Counted from the stretch's first letter, positions 9,445-20,612 are shown. The stretch is 64,000 bases of DNA from Proteus columbae (GCF_002777965.1 NZ_NGVR01000028.1:1-64000), one strand, 5' to 3'. Translations and numbers: made by a program. Notes: a model not told the origin generated them from the letters alone.

Positions 9445-10347
9445 ATGCAGTTCTCAAGTGAACATATTGCGATATTTTTAGCAGTGATGGATAAGGGATC
9501 TTTCTCTGCGGCTGCACGTTCATTAAAACGCGTTCCATCAGCAGTCAGTATGGCGATTGCTAATATGGAAGCTGAATTAGGTTATGCGCTTTTTGAGCGT
9601 TCATCACGCGAGCCTCAGCCAACTGAAAAAGCAAAAGCACTTGAGCCTCATGCCAGAATGATCGCAGAGCAATTAAAATTATTACAAGTGCATGCTCAAG
9701 AGCTTTCTATGGATCTCGAAAGTGTCTTAAATATTGGTGTTGCGGCTGATATTAATCCTGATTATTTATTACCTGCGTTATCTGAATTAACGCAACGTTA
9801 TCCGTTACTTAATGTGAATGTGATAACCGCGGCACAAGATGACATTATTGAGATGTTGCATTCGCATAAAATTCAATTGAGCCTAGTTTATGGGGGCTTG
9901 TATGTGAATGGTGATGAGCAATTTCAATATCTTGGCTCTGAGTCATTGGTGGCAACAATATCTGCAAGTCATATTGCATTAGCACACCCTGCAAGTGTGT
10001 TTATTGAGGATCTTGTCAATGTGCGCCAAATTATGATTGCAAGTCATACCAAAGAGTTAAGAGATGAGCGCTCATTAGTGGCAACGAATTATTGGCAAAC
10101 TGACAGTTTTCAAATGGCTCTGGGTATGGTTGAAGCGGGAATGGGATGGGGCAATTTACCGTATTCGTTGATTTATACTCAATTGCAAAAAGGTAAATTA
10201 AAACAGCTTCAGTTTAAAAATACGAAAAATGAGTTGCGATTGCCTATTCATGCCATGTGGCTAAAAGGAGAGTCGTTACAAAAAGGGGCAAAAGAGTTAG
10301 TTGAGCTGATGAGTACTCACCAGCCCATTGTACCTAACTTTAATTAA
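9445..10347 (+). CDS. LysR family regulator divergent from the PACE pump
   Basis: A 300-residue LysR-type protein. An N-terminal helix-turn-helix (residues about 5-62: [37 protein letters not shown]) is followed by a substrate-binding-like effector domain. I chose the ATG at 9445 because AGGAG lies 5 bases upstream; an in-frame TTG at 9421 lacks such a site. The 110-base gap to the PACE gene suggests it controls that pump, like AceR (inference). Its stop overlaps the end of the convergent narL by 4 bases. Confidence 0.88.
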   Translation: MQFSSEHIAIFLAVMDKGSFSAAARSLKRVPSAVSMAIANMEAELGYALFERSSREPQPTEKAKALEPHARMIAEQLKLLQVHAQELSMDLESVLNIGVAADINPDYLLPALSELTQRYPLLNVNVITAAQDDIIEMLHSHKIQLSLVYGGLYVNGDEQFQYLGSESLVATISASHIALAHPASVFIEDLVNVRQIMIASHTKELRDERSLVATNYWQTDSFQMALGMVEAGMGWGNLPYSLIYTQLQKGKLKQLQFKNTKNELRLPIHAMWLKGESLQKGAKELVELMSTHQPIVPNFN

Positions 10348-11006
10348 TCGACGCGTTGTTGATGAACCCAAACAGCGACTTCAACACGAGATTTTAGCTT
10401 CATCTTTTTCAGTAGATGTTTTACATGCACTTTAACCGTACTTTCCGTGATATCAAGCTTACGCGCGATCATTTTGTTTGATAACCCTTGCGCTATCAGT
10501 TTTAAAATATCGCGTTCACGCGGGGTGAGTTGTTCAATATCACGCTCACCTTCAGAACGATCTTCACGTAATGATTCGGCTAAAATAGGGGTTAACGCAG
10601 GGCTGACGACCATTTTTCCGGCAGCCGCTTGTTTTAGAGCCGCAAGTAATTCTTCAGGCTCCATATCTTTTAAAAGATAGCCATCTGCACCACGTTTTAA
10701 CGCTGTGACTAAATCATCACTATAATTTGATACGCTGAAAACAACGATCCGACCTGATAACGACTTTAATCGCAGTTGATCAAGTGTTTCAAAACCATTC
10801 ATGCCTGGCATATTTAGATCGAGTAAGATTAAGTCAGGATCTAACTCTTCAGCTAGTTTCACACCTTGAATACCATCTCCCGCTTCCCCAACAACAGTGA
10901 GTGTTGTATCAAGACTTAAAAGTTGTTTTACACCATTGCGTAGCATCGGGTGATCATCAATGAGTAAAATTGTCGCTTTTTCTGTGGGGGATCCCATATT
11001 ATTCAT
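10344..11006 (-). CDS. narL: Nitrate/nitrite response regulator NarL
   Basis: A 220-residue response regulator very close to E. coli NarL. The receiver domain has [20 protein letters not shown], the phospho-acceptor block [13 protein letters not shown] and the switch block [16 protein letters not shown]. The C-terminal LuxR-type HTH is [26 protein letters not shown]. It binds TACYYMT heptamers to activate nar and repress fumarate reductase genes. I chose the ATG at 11006 because GGAG lies 9 bases upstream; the in-frame TTG at 11021 overlaps that site. It follows narX after a very short gap, as an operon. Confidence 0.95.
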   Translation of the reverse strand: MNNMGSPTEKATILLIDDHPMLRNGVKQLLSLDTTLTVVGEAGDGIQGVKLAEELDPDLILLDLNMPGMNGFETLDQLRLKSLSGRIVVFSVSNYSDDLVTALKRGADGYLLKDMEPEELLAALKQAAAGKMVVSPALTPILAESLREDRSEGERDIEQLTPRERDILKLIAQGLSNKMIARKLDITESTVKVHVKHLLKKMKLKSRVEVAVWVHQQRVD

Positions 11007-11022
11007 TACGACTTGCTCCAAT

Positions 11023-12828
11023 TTAGACAGTGTCTTTATGAGTAGTTATTAATGGAAATTTAACAAACACTTGAGTACCGCCCTGTTCGCGTACTTTTAT
11101 AGTATAAGAACCATTTAAGCTATTTGCGCGTTCACGCATAATAATAAGGCCATAATGATTTAGTTTTTCAGGGTTCGGGCTAATTCCTTCACCATTGTCA
11201 TTAATTTTTAGTTCAATAATGCCATTATCAAGAGATAAAGAGACTTCAGCCCAATTCGCATTGGCATGTTGCAAAATATTGTTTAACGCTTCACGTACAA
11301 TTTGAACGACATGAATACTTTGATGCGAATTTACGCATTTTGCAGGTAGTTGGTAGTCAAAATTAATCGTAAAACCAAGGCGCTGATTAAATTCATTCAG
11401 CGTACTTTCTAATGCGGCTAATAAGCCTGGTTCAGTGAGTTTTAAGCGAAATGTGGTTAATAATTCTCTTAGTTGGCGATAAGCGACATTAAGCTCCTCT
11501 CGCATCTCTTTGAGTAATTTTTGGCAATTTTCGGGCAAGGTTTCCGATTGCATTTGCAAATAGCTAACTTGCATTTTTAAACAAGAAAGTGATTGTGCAA
11601 TGGAGTCATGTAACTCACGGGCAATTGCCGAACGCTCATCCATTAACAGTAGTTGTTGTTGTTGCTCATTTTGCTGTTCCATTGCCAGCATGGCTGAAAT
11701 TTGTTTTGTCAGTAGCAACATTAAATTATTTTGCTCATCTGTTAGCGTTGTCTTTTCAGGTAATTGCATAACAAATAAGCCATAACGATGAATTTGATCC
11801 GCTAATTCCCAATGTAATAATTCATTATTTAGTGGTGTATCAATGGGGGGATTATCCTCACAACGCTCACATTGCTGATCAGGGCAATGATGGGGGCGCG
11901 ATTGTGGTGCTAGGCTAACTTCATTAAACAGTGTGTGATGATTATCTTCATATAAACGTATTTGCAAATAGCTATCAGGAATAATTTGTTGAAGCTCAAA
12001 TAATATCTGCCTTAATCGAGCGCAAAGAGGTGCAGGGGAGTGTAACTGTTGGCTTGAATGATAGAGATAAGAGAGCACTTTATTTTTTTGTTGTAAATCA
12101 TGTGTTTTTTCAACCACTCTTTTTTCTAATTCACTATATAGCGTAGAAAGCTCTTCTGACATGGTATTGAGAGCAATTCCCAATGTGGCAATTTCATCAT
12201 GGTGTGTACGTTGGTGGAAACGTGCTGAAAAATTACCATGACCAATGGAATTCGCCATCGCCATAAGTTGTTGCCAAGGGTGTAATAAACGGCGACGAAA
12301 ATGCCAAACAGATCCAAACAGCAATAACAGTGTAAGTGCAGTGAAAATAAGCTGGGTATAAGCCACCAGCCTGATTTTTTGCTCTGTCAGTTGGTCGATA
12401 CTTAATACGAGTTTATCGAGTTGAGAAACAAAAAAGATAACTTCTTGTTTGGCTTCATTACGCTGTTTTGCGGCTAATAATGCGGGTTTTAACGTGTTTT
12501 TCCAATAAGTATTGAGCTGGGTATATTGTGATTGTAACGAGGTATTAGTGAGCACTTGTAGCAACTCTTGACTGCCTAAGTCTTTCTCTAATTCTTGAAT
12601 ATAAGCACGATGTGGCTCATCAAGCGGCAAAGCAGATAATAAACGATAGCTTTGCATACGCAAAGAGCCTGATTTATTAATCGCATGGGCATTGCCTTGC
12701 ACACTTAAAATAATGTGGTTAGAAATTGCCATACCCACAACACCCAATAAGGTGAAAAGTAACATTAATATTGCGATTTGATTAATAATTGAAAAACGGT
12801 AATGCCATTGGATTTTATGAGTGCTCAT
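11023..12828 (-). CDS. narX: Nitrate/nitrite sensor histidine kinase NarX
   Basis: A 601-residue membrane sensor. TM1 (residues about 14-36) leads into the periplasmic P-box [19 protein letters not shown], which binds nitrate. TM2 lies near residue 160, followed by a HAMP linker, then the cysteine-rich central module (CPDQQCERC) characteristic of NarX rather than NarQ. The HisKA_3 dimerisation segment has [18 protein letters not shown] with the phospho-His near residue 400, and the ATPase region has NDNGEGI. It controls NarL encoded just downstream and is divergent from narK. Confidence 0.95.
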   Translation of the reverse strand: MSTHKIQWHYRFSIINQIAILMLLFTLLGVVGMAISNHIILSVQGNAHAINKSGSLRMQSYRLLSALPLDEPHRAYIQELEKDLGSQELLQVLTNTSLQSQYTQLNTYWKNTLKPALLAAKQRNEAKQEVIFFVSQLDKLVLSIDQLTEQKIRLVAYTQLIFTALTLLLLFGSVWHFRRRLLHPWQQLMAMANSIGHGNFSARFHQRTHHDEIATLGIALNTMSEELSTLYSELEKRVVEKTHDLQQKNKVLSYLYHSSQQLHSPAPLCARLRQILFELQQIIPDSYLQIRLYEDNHHTLFNEVSLAPQSRPHHCPDQQCERCEDNPPIDTPLNNELLHWELADQIHRYGLFVMQLPEKTTLTDEQNNLMLLLTKQISAMLAMEQQNEQQQQLLLMDERSAIARELHDSIAQSLSCLKMQVSYLQMQSETLPENCQKLLKEMREELNVAYRQLRELLTTFRLKLTEPGLLAALESTLNEFNQRLGFTINFDYQLPAKCVNSHQSIHVVQIVREALNNILQHANANWAEVSLSLDNGIIELKINDNGEGISPNPEKLNHYGLIIMRERANSLNGSYTIKVREQGGTQVFVKFPLITTHKDTV

Positions 12829-12902
12829 CGTTATTTTTCCAAATTTATTCAGGCGCTATCTTGCCTTAAAAAGGCATCAAATGTCATATACTACTAAAGT
12901 AT

Positions 12903-12909
12903 TACCCCT
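12903..12909 (+). promoter_or_regulatory. Candidate NarL heptamer upstream of narK
   Basis: TACCCCT fits the NarL consensus TACYYMT. It lies about 190 bases before the predicted narK transcription start, a distance seen for NarL sites at E. coli narK. Confidence 0.5.
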
Positions 12910-13052
12910 AAATATCTAATGGAGGTAATTTCACTTGTAAATTATAGCGATTTTAATTTAACTTATTAATTTAAAATGAAAAAATAAGGATAATCCTATT
13001 AATACTTAGGTGTAAATTACGACTTTAGCTTAAAAATCAAACAAATCTTTGC

Positions 13053-13066
13053 TTGATGCAGATCAT
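13053..13066 (+). promoter_or_regulatory. FNR site of the narK promoter
   Basis: TTGATgcagATCAt matches the FNR consensus TTGATNNNNATCAA at 9 of 10 conserved bases. It lies 60 bases upstream of the narK start, suitable for class II activation. This predicts anaerobic induction of narK and, by readthrough, narGHJI. Confidence 0.8.
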
Positions 13067-13125
13067 GACTAATTAACAATTCTAATCGTAAAAAGGTGCC
13101 AATCTAACCGTTAATCGAGGTTGTT

Positions 13126-14520
13126 ATGGCACTCACTCAACACCCAGAAAAAATGAGAAAAGGGGTGATCGAAGATTGGCATCCTGAAGATAAAGTTTTT
13201 TGGGAAAAGACTGGTCAAAAGATCGCTTCACGCAATTTATGGATTTCTGTTCCTTGTTTACTTTTATCATTCTGCGTATGGATGCTCTTTAGTGCAGTTG
13301 CAGTCAATTTGAACAAAGTAGGTTTTAACTTTACCACAGATCAGCTGTTTATGCTGACTGCACTACCTTCAGTATCGGGGGCCATTTTACGCGTTCCTTA
13401 TTCCTTCGTTATTCCTATTTTTGGCGGCCGTCGTTGGACAGCAATCAGTACCGTATTTCTAATCATTCCTTGTATTTGGCTTGGTTTTGCCGTGCAAGAC
13501 ACGACAACGTCTTACTCCACTTTTATTGTAATTTCACTGCTATGTGGTTTCGCAGGTGCAAACTTTGCTTCAAGTATGGCAAACATCAGCTTTTTCTTCC
13601 CTAAAGCACGCCAAGGCGGTGCATTAGGATTAAATGGTGGATTAGGTAATCTTGGCGTGAGCGTTATGCAATTAATTGCGCCATTAGTGATTGGTGTGGG
13701 TGTTTTTGCAATGTTTAGTGGCCCCGGTGTTGTTCAACCTGATGGTTCGCATTTATGGCTAGAAAATGCAGCATGGGTTTGGGTGCCTTTCTTATTGTTT
13801 TTTACCTTTGCTGCTTGGTTTGGTATGAACGACCTTGCCGCTAATAAAGCCTCTTTAAGCCAGCAATTACCGGTATTAAAACGAGGTCATCTCTGGCTAT
13901 TAAGCATTTTATACCTGTGCTCTTTTGGTTCATTTATTGGTTTCTCTGCGGGTTTTGCCATGCTTTCTAAAACCCAATTCCCGGATATTGTCATTCTGCA
14001 TTATGCCTTCTTTGGACCTTTATTAGGGGCTTTAGCTCGTCCTGTTGGTGGGGCGCTTTCTGATAAATTTGGTGGCATTCGAGTTACGCTGATTAACTTT
14101 ATCATCATGGCAATATTCTCTGCATTACTCTTTTTAACGCTACCTGAAAACGGGGCTGGTGGTTCGTTTATCGCGTTCTACGGTGTCTTTATGGTGCTGT
14201 TTTTAACCGCCGGTTTAGGTAGTGGTTCTACATTCCAAATGATTGCAGTGGTGTTTAGAAAAATCACTGTTGAGCGCATGAAAGCCCAAGGCGCTACAGA
14301 TGAAGCTGCTCAAAAAGAAGCGGTAACAGAAAGTGCCGCAGCGCTTGGTTTTATCTCTGCCATTGGTGCAATTGGTGGCTTCTTTATTCCTAAAGCCTTT
14401 GGTACATCGCTGGCTATGACGGGCTCTCCTGCCGGTGCCATGAAAATCTTTGTTCTATTTTATATCGCCTGCGTCTTGATCACTTGGTTGGTCTATGGAC
14501 GTAAACACAATAAACAATAA
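13126..14520 (+). CDS. narK: Nitrate/nitrite antiporter NarK
   Basis: A 464-residue major facilitator protein with 12 transmembrane segments; E. coli NarK has 463. The nitrate/nitrite porter signatures are present: GGLGNLGVSVMQ in TM5 and GLGSGSTFQMI in the second half. The arginines of ILRVPYSFVI and LARPVGGALSDKFGG correspond to the nitrate-binding pair. It imports nitrate and exchanges it for nitrite. Only 52 bases separate it from narG, with no terminator with a T run, so it probably leads a narKGHJI operon. Confidence 0.95.
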   Translation: MALTQHPEKMRKGVIEDWHPEDKVFWEKTGQKIASRNLWISVPCLLLSFCVWMLFSAVAVNLNKVGFNFTTDQLFMLTALPSVSGAILRVPYSFVIPIFGGRRWTAISTVFLIIPCIWLGFAVQDTTTSYSTFIVISLLCGFAGANFASSMANISFFFPKARQGGALGLNGGLGNLGVSVMQLIAPLVIGVGVFAMFSGPGVVQPDGSHLWLENAAWVWVPFLLFFTFAAWFGMNDLAANKASLSQQLPVLKRGHLWLLSILYLCSFGSFIGFSAGFAMLSKTQFPDIVILHYAFFGPLLGALARPVGGALSDKFGGIRVTLINFIIMAIFSALLFLTLPENGAGGSFIAFYGVFMVLFLTAGLGSGSTFQMIAVVFRKITVERMKAQGATDEAAQKEAVTESAAALGFISAIGAIGGFFIPKAFGTSLAMTGSPAGAMKIFVLFYIACVLITWLVYGRKHNKQ

Positions 14521-14534
14521 TGACGAATTATACG

Positions 14535-14560
14535 CAATGTGAGAGCGCTCACGCGCATTG
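14535..14560 (+). promoter_or_regulatory. Palindrome between narK and narG (CRP-like / hairpin)
   Basis: An interrupted dyad from CAATG to CATTG contains TGTGAgagcgcTCACg, a 9-of-10 match to the CRP consensus. As RNA it would fold into a GC-rich hairpin directly before the narG ribosome site GGGAG. It could be an intercistronic processing or stability element, or a regulatory site. The sequence does not decide between them. Confidence 0.45.
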
Positions 14561-14572
14561 GGAGAATATCTG

Positions 14573-17500
14573 ATGAGTAAGTTTCTCGATAGATTCCGCT
14601 ATTTCAAACAACTTGGTGATACCTTTTCAAAGGATCATGGCCAAGAGCTAAATGTTAACCGCGATTGGGAAGATGGTTATCGCAGTCGCTGGCAACACGA
14701 TAAAATTGTTCGTTCTACTCACGGTGTAAACTGTACCGGCTCTTGTAGCTGGAAAATTTACGTCAAAAATGGGTTAGTCACATGGGAAACCCAACAAACA
14801 GACTACCCGCGTACACGTCCTGATTTACCGGATCATGAGCCTCGTGGTTGTCCTCGTGGTGCAAGCTATTCATGGTATTTATATAGCGCGAACCGCGTTA
14901 AATACCCAATGGTACGCAAACGCCTGATTAAATTATGGCGTGAAGCAAAAGCACAACATAGCGATCCCGTTGATGCATGGGCTTCTATTGTTAGCTCGCC
15001 AGAAAAAACCAAAAGCTATAAGCAAGCGCGTGGGCGTGGTGGTTTTGTTCGCTCTTCATGGTCAGAAGTGAATGAAATCATTGCAGCTTCTAACGTGTTT
15101 ACAGCAAAAGAGTTTGGTCCTGATCGTATTATCGGTTTCTCGCCAATTCCTGCCATGTCGATGGTGTCATATGCGGCGGGTGCACGTTATTTATCGCTTA
15201 TCGGTGGTGCGTGTTTAAGTTTCTACGATTGGTATTGTGACTTACCACCAGCTTCTCCAATGACTTGGGGCGAGCAAACAGACGTACCAGAATCAGCAGA
15301 CTGGTATAACTCTTCTTACCTGATTGCATGGGGCTCTAACGTACCACAAACGCGTACTCCAGATGCTCACTTCTTCACAGAAGTTCGCTACAAAGGCACG
15401 AAAACTGTTGCGGTAACACCTGATTACGCTGAAATCGCGAAACTCTGTGACCAATGGTTAAACCCAAAACAAGGTACTGATAGCGCGATGGCAATGGCGA
15501 TGGGACACGTTATTCTTAACGAATTCCATGTTAAACGCCAAACTGAATATTTTAGCAACTATGTGCGCACTTACACTGATATGCCAATGTTGGTGATGTT
15601 AGATAAACACGACTCAGGCAAGCTTGTTGCAGGTCGTATGTTGCGTGCTTCCGATTTAGTGAACAATCTCGATCAGGAGAAAAATCCAGAGTGGAAAACC
15701 ATTGCCATTGATGAGAAAACACAGCAATTGGTTGCTCCTCAAGGTTCGATGGGTTTTCGTTGGGAAGGCGCAGCTAAATGGAATCTTGAGCCTAAAGACG
15801 GCAAAAGTGGCGAAGATGTCACTTTACAATTAGGCCTTTTAGATAATCACGATGATATTGTTGATGTGGCATTCCCTTACTTTGGTGGGATCAAAAGTGA
15901 ATACTTTGAAGGTGTTGCTCTTGATGATGTGATTGTTCATAAACTGCCTGCTAAGCGTATTACACTTGCGAGTGGTGAAGAGAAATACATTACAACTGTC
16001 TATGATTTATTGTTAGCCAACTATGGTGTTGATCGTGGCTTAAATGATGAAAACTGTGCGTCAAACTACGATGAAATCAAAGCATATTCACCAGCATGGG
16101 CTGAAAAAGTCACTGGTGTAAGTCGTCAAGATATCGCTCGTATAGCTCGTGAATTTGCGGATAACGCAGAAAAAACACATGGTCGTTCTATGGTGATTGT
16201 GGGAGCAGGTATTAACCACTGGTATCACATGGATATGACTTATCGTGGCATTATCAATATGCTGATTTTCTGTGGTTGCGTTGGTCAAAGTGGTGGTGGT
16301 TGGGCACACTATGTTGGACAAGAAAAACTGCGTCCACAAACTGGTTGGTTGCCATTAGCCTTTGGTCTTGACTGGCAGCGCCCGCCTCGCCATATGAACA
16401 GTACGTCATTTTTCTATAACCACTCAAGTCAGTGGCGTTATGAAACCGTATCACCAACAGAGTTGTTATCGCCACTAGCGGATAAATCTCGCTTTAGCGG
16501 TAGTTTGGTCGATATGAACGTGCGTTCAGAGCGTATGGGGTGGTTACCTTCCGCACCGCAATTAAACTTAAACCCATTGTCTATTGCGAAAAAAGCGCAA
16601 GAAGCGGGTATTAGTGCCGCTGATTACACCGTTAATGCATTGAAATCAGGTGAAATCCGCTTTGCTTCAGAGCAACCTGATAACCCACAAAATTTCCCTC
16701 GTAATTTATTTATCTGGCGTTCTAATTTGTTAGGTTCGGCGGGTAAAGGACATGAATATTTACTGAAATATCTGCTGGGTACTGAAAACGGTCTGCAAGG
16801 TAAAGATTTAGGCGAGCAAGGCCAAGTTAAGCCACAAGAAGTGGAATGGCAAGATAAAGGCGGTGAGGGTAAAGTTGATTTAGTCGTAACTTTAGACTTC
16901 CGTATGTCAAGTACCTGCCTATTCTCAGATATCGTTTTACCAACAGCTACATGGTATGAAAAAGACGATATGAATACTTCGGATATGCATCCATTTATTC
17001 ATCCATTAACCGCTGCGGTCGATCCTGCTTGGGAGTCCAAAACCGACTGGGAAATCTATAAAGGTATCGCTAAAACCTTCTCTAAATTGTGTGTGGGTCA
17101 TTTAGGCGTTGAAACTGATTTAGTGACATTGCCTATTCAGCACGACTCCGCCGCTGAAATGGCACAACCTTTCGATGTAAAAGATTGGAAAAAAGGCGAA
17201 TGTGACCTTATTCCGGGTAAAACAGCACCACACCTTATTCCTGTTGAGCGTGATTATCCTAATACTTATGCACGCTTTACCTCACTTGGCCCTCTAATGG
17301 ATAAATTGGGAAATGGCGGTAAAGGGATCAGTTGGAATACACAAACTGAAGTCGATTTCCTGAAAAAACTTAATCGTGTTCGTCATGACGGTGCGGCAAA
17401 AGGGCGCCCAGCAATTGAAACGGCAATTGATGCAGCCGAAGTTATTCTTTCTTTAGCACCTGAAACTAACGGTCAAGTGGCTGTAAAAGCGTGGGATGCA

Positions 17501-18334
17501 CTAAGCAAAGTGACAGGACGCGATCACACTCATTTAGCTAAAGTAAAAGAAGACGAAAAAATCCGTTTCCGCGATATCGTTGCTCAACCTCGTAAGATCA
17601 TTTCAAGTCCTACATGGTCTGGTCTTGAAGATGAGCATGTCTCTTATAACGCTTGTTATACCAACGTTCATGAGATGATCCCTTGGCGTACTTTAAGTGG
17701 TCGTCAGCAGTTGTATCAAGATCACGAGTGGATGCGTGCTTATGGTGAAAGTTTAGTGGTCTATCGTCCACCTATTGATACTAAAGCCATTGATGCGGTT
17801 AAAGGTAAAAAACCAAATGGTTTCCCTGAGAAAGCGCTGAACTTCCTGACGCCTCACCAAAAATGGGGTATTCACTCAACATATAGCGATAACTTACTGA
17901 TGTTAACGCTCGGTCGTGGTGGCCCTGTGGTTTGGTTGAGTGAAGATGATGCTAAAGAGATGGGAATTAGTGATAACGATTGGGTTGAAGCATACAACAG
18001 TAATGGCGCGCTAACGGCGAGAGCGATTGTCAGCCAACGTATTCCTGATGGCATGATTTACATGTATCACGCACAAGAACGCCAAATAAATCTGCCGGGA
18101 TCTGAAATAACAGGAATGCGTGGTGGTATTCATAACTCTGTGACACGTGTTTGCCCTAAACCAACCCATATGATTGGTGGATACGCTCAGTTGGCTTATA
18201 GCTTTAACTATTACGGCACTGTTGGCTCTAACCGTGATGAGTTTGTTGTGGTGCGTAAAATGAAACAGATTGATTGGCTTGATGGTGAAGGTGATGCTTA
18301 TCAACAGACCCTGAATGGACAGGAGAAGGCATAA
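14573..18334 (+). CDS. narG: Respiratory nitrate reductase alpha subunit NarG
   Basis: A 1253-residue Mo-bisMGD catalytic subunit, close to E. coli NarG (1247). The N-terminus is the vestigial twin-arginine-like MSKFLDRFRYFKQ. The FS0 [4Fe-4S] ligands are His50, Cys54 and Cys58 (THGVNCTGSC) plus the Cys of EPRGCPRG. The molybdenum-ligand Asp lies in FYDWYCDLP. It reduces nitrate at the cytoplasmic face of the membrane. I chose the ATG at 14573 for its GGGAG site and family N-terminus; a TTG at 14558 is in frame but unlikely. The stop TAA overlaps the narH ATG by one base. Confidence 0.97.
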   Translation: MSKFLDRFRYFKQLGDTFSKDHGQELNVNRDWEDGYRSRWQHDKIVRSTHGVNCTGSCSWKIYVKNGLVTWETQQTDYPRTRPDLPDHEPRGCPRGASYSWYLYSANRVKYPMVRKRLIKLWREAKAQHSDPVDAWASIVSSPEKTKSYKQARGRGGFVRSSWSEVNEIIAASNVFTAKEFGPDRIIGFSPIPAMSMVSYAAGARYLSLIGGACLSFYDWYCDLPPASPMTWGEQTDVPESADWYNSSYLIAWGSNVPQTRTPDAHFFTEVRYKGTKTVAVTPDYAEIAKLCDQWLNPKQGTDSAMAMAMGHVILNEFHVKRQTEYFSNYVRTYTDMPMLVMLDKHDSGKLVAGRMLRASDLVNNLDQEKNPEWKTIAIDEKTQQLVAPQGSMGFRWEGAAKWNLEPKDGKSGEDVTLQLGLLDNHDDIVDVAFPYFGGIKSEYFEGVALDDVIVHKLPAKRITLASGEEKYITTVYDLLLANYGVDRGLNDENCASNYDEIKAYSPAWAEKVTGVSRQDIARIAREFADNAEKTHGRSMVIVGAGINHWYHMDMTYRGIINMLIFCGCVGQSGGGWAHYVGQEKLRPQTGWLPLAFGLDWQRPPRHMNSTSFFYNHSSQWRYETVSPTELLSPLADKSRFSGSLVDMNVRSERMGWLPSAPQLNLNPLSIAKKAQEAGISAADYTVNALKSGEIRFASEQPDNPQNFPRNLFIWRSNLLGSAGKGHEYLLKYLLGTENGLQGKDLGEQGQVKPQEVEWQDKGGEGKVDLVVTLDFRMSSTCLFSDIVLPTATWYEKDDMNTSDMHPFIHPLTAAVDPAWESKTDWEIYKGIAKTFSKLCVGHLGVETDLVTLPIQHDSAAEMAQPFDVKDWKKGECDLIPGKTAPHLIPVERDYPNTYARFTSLGPLMDKLGNGGKGISWNTQTEVDFLKKLNRVRHDGAAKGRPAIETAIDAAEVILSLAPETNGQVAVKAWDALSKVTGRDHTHLAKVKEDEKIRFRDIVAQPRKIISSPTWSGLEDEHVSYNACYTNVHEMIPWRTLSGRQQLYQDHEWMRAYGESLVVYRPPIDTKAIDAVKGKKPNGFPEKALNFLTPHQKWGIHSTYSDNLLMLTLGRGGPVVWLSEDDAKEMGISDNDWVEAYNSNGALTARAIVSQRIPDGMIYMYHAQERQINLPGSEITGMRGGIHNSVTRVCPKPTHMIGGYAQLAYSFNYYGTVGSNRDEFVVVRKMKQIDWLDGEGDAYQQTLNGQEKA

Positions 18335-19887
18335 TGAAAATTCGTTCACAAGTCGGTATGGTACTGAACCTCGACAAATGTATCGGTTGCCATACCTGTT
18401 CAGTAACCTGTAAAAATGTTTGGACCAGTCGTGAAGGTGTTGAATACGCATGGTTCAATAACGTTGAAACAAAACCAGGAACAGGGTATCCACAAAATTG
18501 GGAAGACCAAGAGAAGTGGAAAGGTGGCTGGATCAAAAATATCAAAGGTAAGTTAGTACCAAGAATGGGCAACCGTGTTGGTCTATTATCTAAAATTTTT
18601 GCCAACCCAGATGTCCCTGCATTAGATGATTACTATGAGCCATTTGATTATGACTATGAGCATTTAAAAAATGCACCAGAAGGCTCTTTACCAACAGCGC
18701 GCCCTCGTTCGCTGATCACTGGTCAGCGCATGACCAAGATCGAAAAAGGCCCAAACTGGGAAGACGATTTAGGTGGCGAATTTAGCAAACGTGCTGCGGA
18801 TAAAAACTTCGCCAATATGCAAAAAGAGATGTATGGGCAGTTTGAAAATACATTCATGATGTATTTACCACGTTTATGTGAACACTGCTTAAATCCTGCT
18901 TGTGTGGCGACATGCCCAAGTGGTGCAATTTATAAACGTGCTGAAGATGGCATTGTACTTATCGACCAAGATAAATGCCGTGGATGGCGCATGTGTTTAA
19001 CCGGATGCCCATACAAAAAAATCTACTTCAACTGGAAAAGTGGTAAGTCAGAAAAATGTATTTTCTGTTATCCACGTATTGAAGCTGGTCAGCCAACACT
19101 GTGCTCAGAAACGTGTGTAGGACGTATTCGTTATCTGGGTGTGATGCTGTATGACGCAGATAAAATCTCACAAGCCGCCAGTGCGGATAATGAAAAAGAT
19201 TTATACCAAAGCCAATTAGATATCTTCTTAGATCCGTTTGATCCTGAAGTGATTGTAGCCGCAGAAGAGCAAGGTATCCCACTAAGTGTGATTGATGCAG
19301 CGCAGCGTTCACCTGTTTACAAAATGGCGGTGGATTGGAAATTAGCATTACCACTGCACCCTGAATATCGCACCTTGCCAATGGTTTGGTATGTGCCACC
19401 TTTGTCACCTATTCAATCTGCTGCTGATGCGGGCGTGTTACCACATACAGGCGTCCTGCCTGATGTAGAAAGCTTACGTATTCCTGTTCAGTATTTAGCA
19501 AATTTACTGACAGCTGGGGATACAGCGCCTGTGTTATTAGCACTAAAACGCATGTTAGCGATGCGTCATTACAAACGTGCTGAAACCGTAGAAGGCAAAA
19601 CAGACTTAAGCGCATTAGAGCAAGTGGGTTTGACTGAAGCGCAAGCACAAGAGATGTATCGTTATCTGGCTATTGCAAATTATGAAGATCGCTTTGTTAT
19701 TCCATCAAGTCATCGTGAACTGGCAAGAGAAGCTTTCCCAGAACGTAATGGTTGTGGTTTTAGCTTTGGTGACGGTTGTCATGGCAGTGATAGCAAATTT
19801 AATTTGTTTAATAGCCATCGTATTGATGCGATTGATATCACATCAAGAACACCTCAGGATGAACGCCGTTCAGAGGAGAAAATATAA
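18334..19887 (+). CDS. narH: Respiratory nitrate reductase beta subunit NarH
   Basis: A 517-residue iron-sulfur electron-transfer subunit. Four cysteine clusters are visible: CIGCHTCSVTC, CEHCLNPACVATCP, CRGWRMCLTGCP and CIFCYP...CSETC. Tryptophan replaces a cysteine in CRGWRMC, the family mark of the [3Fe-4S] centre. It passes electrons from NarI haem to NarG. It overlaps both neighbours by one base, so narGHJ are translationally coupled. Confidence 0.97.
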   Translation: MKIRSQVGMVLNLDKCIGCHTCSVTCKNVWTSREGVEYAWFNNVETKPGTGYPQNWEDQEKWKGGWIKNIKGKLVPRMGNRVGLLSKIFANPDVPALDDYYEPFDYDYEHLKNAPEGSLPTARPRSLITGQRMTKIEKGPNWEDDLGGEFSKRAADKNFANMQKEMYGQFENTFMMYLPRLCEHCLNPACVATCPSGAIYKRAEDGIVLIDQDKCRGWRMCLTGCPYKKIYFNWKSGKSEKCIFCYPRIEAGQPTLCSETCVGRIRYLGVMLYDADKISQAASADNEKDLYQSQLDIFLDPFDPEVIVAAEEQGIPLSVIDAAQRSPVYKMAVDWKLALPLHPEYRTLPMVWYVPPLSPIQSAADAGVLPHTGVLPDVESLRIPVQYLANLLTAGDTAPVLLALKRMLAMRHYKRAETVEGKTDLSALEQVGLTEAQAQEMYRYLAIANYEDRFVIPSSHRELAREAFPERNGCGFSFGDGCHGSDSKFNLFNSHRIDAIDITSRTPQDERRSEEKI

Positions 19888-20612
19888 TGATCTCTCTGAA
19901 AGTCATTTCTCACCTCTTAGATTATCCCACACAGGAGTTGTGGGATAACCGAGGCGAACTTATCGATGCATTACAGGAAGCTGATGAGCTTCCGGTGACT
20001 CAAGTTGCAAAATTAATGGCGTTTATTCATGCGTTAACGCAACAAAAGTTGTTAGATGCACAAGCCAATTACAGTGAGCTTTTTGATAGAGGTAGAGCAA
20101 GATCATTACTGTTATTTGAACACGTTCATGGTGAGTCTCGCGATCGTGGTCAGGCAATGGTTGATCTGCTCAATCAATATCAACAAGCGGGGATCACATT
20201 AAGTAGTCGTGAACTCCCTGACTATTTGCCGACTTACCTTGAGTACTTAACGCTTTTACCTACAACCGAATGTATTGAAGGGTTAAATAACATTGCGCCT
20301 ATTTTGGCGCTGTTAGGTGAGCGTTTAAAACAACGAGGCAGTGATTATCACGCGCTCTTTGATGTGTTGCTCTGCCTTTCACAAAGTGGATTGGAAGCAT
20401 CACAACTAACTGCTCAAGTCGAAAAAGAGCCTTTAGATGATACACCTGCTGCATTAGATGCTGTGTGGGAAGAAGAACAAGTGACGTTTCTTGGTGAAGG
20501 AACGCAATGTGGTAGTGGCAAAATCAGCCAACATCAGCGTCGTTTTGCACAAGAGACAGCAGTTCAATATCTCAACGTGGGGAATTCGTTGGATACGGGA
20601 GCACAAAAATGA
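19887..20612 (+). CDS. narJ: Nitrate reductase assembly chaperone NarJ
   Basis: A 241-residue NarJ/TorD-type chaperone (E. coli NarJ has 236). The start [18 protein letters not shown] and the central block [22 protein letters not shown], here shown in part, are family signatures. It holds apo-NarGH for insertion of the molybdenum cofactor and is not part of the final enzyme. The stop overlaps narI by 4 bases. Confidence 0.95.
   Translation: MISLKVISHLLDYPTQELWDNRGELIDALQEADELPVTQVAKLMAFIHALTQQKLLDAQANYSELFDRGRARSLLLFEHVHGESRDRGQAMVDLLNQYQQAGITLSSRELPDYLPTYLEYLTLLPTTECIEGLNNIAPILALLGERLKQRGSDYHALFDVLLCLSQSGLEASQLTAQVEKEPLDDTPAALDAVWEEEQVTFLGEGTQCGSGKISQHQRRFAQETAVQYLNVGNSLDTGAQK

Noticed and set aside
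11589-11785. Two plus-strand open frames of about 60 codons within narX
   Set aside because: Antisense frames over a CAA/CTG-rich stretch of narX; no start signals or family resemblance.
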